A DNA stretch of 64,000 bases from Klebsiella pneumoniae (GTDB taxonomy: Bacteria > Pseudomonadota > Gammaproteobacteria > Enterobacterales > Enterobacteriaceae). Positions 63,115 to 64,000 of this stretch are shown here, in pieces. The number at the start of each line of letters is the position of its first letter. Within the stretch, counting starts at the first letter, position 1. The notes beneath the pieces are model-generated. The model had not been told where the DNA came from and did no database searches. It saw only the letters and a list, made by a program, of their open reading frames with translations. Location of the stretch: assembly GCF_000742135.1 (NCBI RefSeq), contig NZ_KN046818.1, positions 3,663,447-3,727,446 on the forward strand, given 5' to 3'. Both the position numbers and the translations under genes were made by a program.

Positions 63115-64000
63115 GTGGATTACTTGCCCCTTTTTGCCGAACTGAAACAAAGGCCCGTGCTGGTGATCGGCGGCGGCGAGATTGCTGAACGTAAGATCAA
63201 GTTCCTGCTGCGCGCCCAGGCGCAGGTGCAGGTGGTCGCTGAAACGCTGTCACCGGCGCTGGCCGATCTGGCTGCGCGCCAGGCACTCAGCTGGCGGGCG
63301 ACGGAATTCAGCGACTCGCTGGTGGATGATGTCTTTCTGGTGATTGCGGCCACCGAGGATGAGGCGCTTAACCAGCGGGTGTTTGCGGCAGCTAACGCGC
63401 GCTACCGGTTGGTCAACGTGGTGGATAACCAGGCGCTGTGCTCGTTTGTTTTCCCTTCTATCGTCGACCGTTCGCCGCTGCTGGTGGCGATCTCCTCCAG
63501 CGGTAAAGCGCCGGTGTTGTCGCGCATTCTGCGTGAAAAAATCGAAGCGCTGCTGCCGACGAATCTCGGTCGGCTGGCGGAATCAGCAAGCTACTGGCGC
63601 AACCATCTGAAAACCCGCCTGACGACTACCGAAGCGCGTCGCCGCTTCTGGGAGCGCGTCTTTACCGGCCGCTTTGCCAGCCTGATGGTGGCGGGCAACT
63701 CTGCGGAGGCGGAAAAAGCGCTGCAGGATGAGCTCGACAAACCCGAACGCGAGACGGGAGAAATTATTCTGGTCGGCGCCGGGCCGGGCGATGCCGGGCT
63801 GCTGACCCTTCGCGGTCTGCAGGCGATCCAGCAGGCGGACGTGGTTTTCCACGATCATCTGGTGACTCAGCCGGTTCTCGAGCTGGTGCGTCGCGATGCC
63901 GAGCTGATCTGCGTTGGCAAACGCGCCGGCGAGCACTCGGTGCCGCAGCATGAAACCAATCTGCTGCTGGTGGAGGCGGCGAAGGCGGGGAAAACCGTCG
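63115..64000 (+). CDS. cysG: Sirohaem synthase CysG (second copy type), truncated by window
   Basis: CysG makes sirohaem: methylation of uroporphyrinogen III, NAD-dependent dehydrogenation and ferrochelation. The visible 295 codons start GTG and show the Rossmann motif [11 protein letters not shown] (17-27), catalytic region NVVD (101-104), Ser128 in [10 protein letters not shown], and the start of the methyltransferase domain [16 protein letters not shown]. Sequence is divergent from E. coli CysG at many positions, fitting a second paralogue; in Klebsiella one copy lies here beside cysDNC (expected past 64000). The context links it to sirohaem supply for CysI. Confidence 0.9.
   Translation, partial: MDYLPLFAELKQRPVLVIGGGEIAERKIKFLLRAQAQVQVVAETLSPALADLAARQALSWRATEFSDSLVDDVFLVIAATEDEALNQRVFAAANARYRLVNVVDNQALCSFVFPSIVDRSPLLVAISSSGKAPVLSRILREKIEALLPTNLGRLAESASYWRNHLKTRLTTTEARRRFWERVFTGRFASLMVAGNSAEAEKALQDELDKPERETGEIILVGAGPGDAGLLTLRGLQAIQQADVVFHDHLVTQPVLELVRRDAELICVGKRAGEHSVPQHETNLLLVEAAKAGKTV

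Overview
The window is a chromosome segment of an enterobacterium of the Klebsiella pneumoniae complex. The core genes read as close orthologues of Escherichia coli proteins in largely E. coli-like order, but several blocks are Klebsiella-like: a second cysG next to iap, a glycerate kinase gene behind gudD, no mazEF between relA and mazG, and a 12.7 kb organosulfur cluster inserted between xni and sdaB. The genus call is inference from gene content; no rRNA is present to confirm it.

Layout. 1-7.3 kb: the end of a tRNA-fMet operon (two copies), mltA, tcdA, csdE-csdA, ygdI, the sRNA gcvB divergent from gcvA, ygdD, rlmM. 7.4-15.6 kb: the complete L-fucose regulon, fucPIKUR on the minus strand and fucAO on the plus strand, around a 566 bp control region with two CRP-like sites. 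15.6-16.4 kb: xni. 16.5-29.2 kb: the accessory sulfur cluster. 29.4-34.9 kb: sdaB-sdaC (serine use), ppnN, queF. 35.0-37.7 kb: syd, the CsrA-sponge RNA csrB with its UvrY/GacA box, yqcC-truC-yqcA. 37.75-38.2 kb: a patch with a decayed minus-strand coding remnant. 38.2-43.5 kb: gudP-gudX-gudD-glycerate kinase (glucarate use). 43.6-54.4 kb: barA, rlmD, relA, mazG, pyrG, eno. 54.4-57.1 kb: an accessory acyl-CoA-reductase-like dehydrogenase, queE and queD. 57.4-64.0 kb: cysJ-cysI-cysH, iap and the start of cysG (cut by the window edge).

The most interesting part is the 16.5-29.2 kb cluster. It has an SsuD-type alkanesulfonate monooxygenase, an FAD/NAD(P)-binding protein, an NtaA/DszA-type flavin monooxygenase, a MetNIQ-like ABC importer, an MFS transporter, a DszC/SfnB-like flavin oxidoreductase and an SsuA-like periplasmic binding protein. 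The divergent regulator is a sigma-54 activator whose order is AAA+ domain, Fis-type helix-turn-helix, then an SsuA-like ligand-binding domain. The intergenic region between regulator and operon has a pair of inverted 16-mers (candidate activator sites) and a -24/-12 promoter with exact GG-N10-GC spacing. The picture is an operon for desulfonating and scavenging sulfur from organosulfur compounds, switched on through sigma-54 by an intracellular ligand or its absence. The compound is unknown. The window also carries genes to reduce sulfate and sulfite (cysJIH, and cysG for the sirohaem of CysI).

The global regulators here also fit together: BarA is the sensor kinase of the BarA/UvrY pair that activates csrB, and both genes lie within 8 kb of each other.
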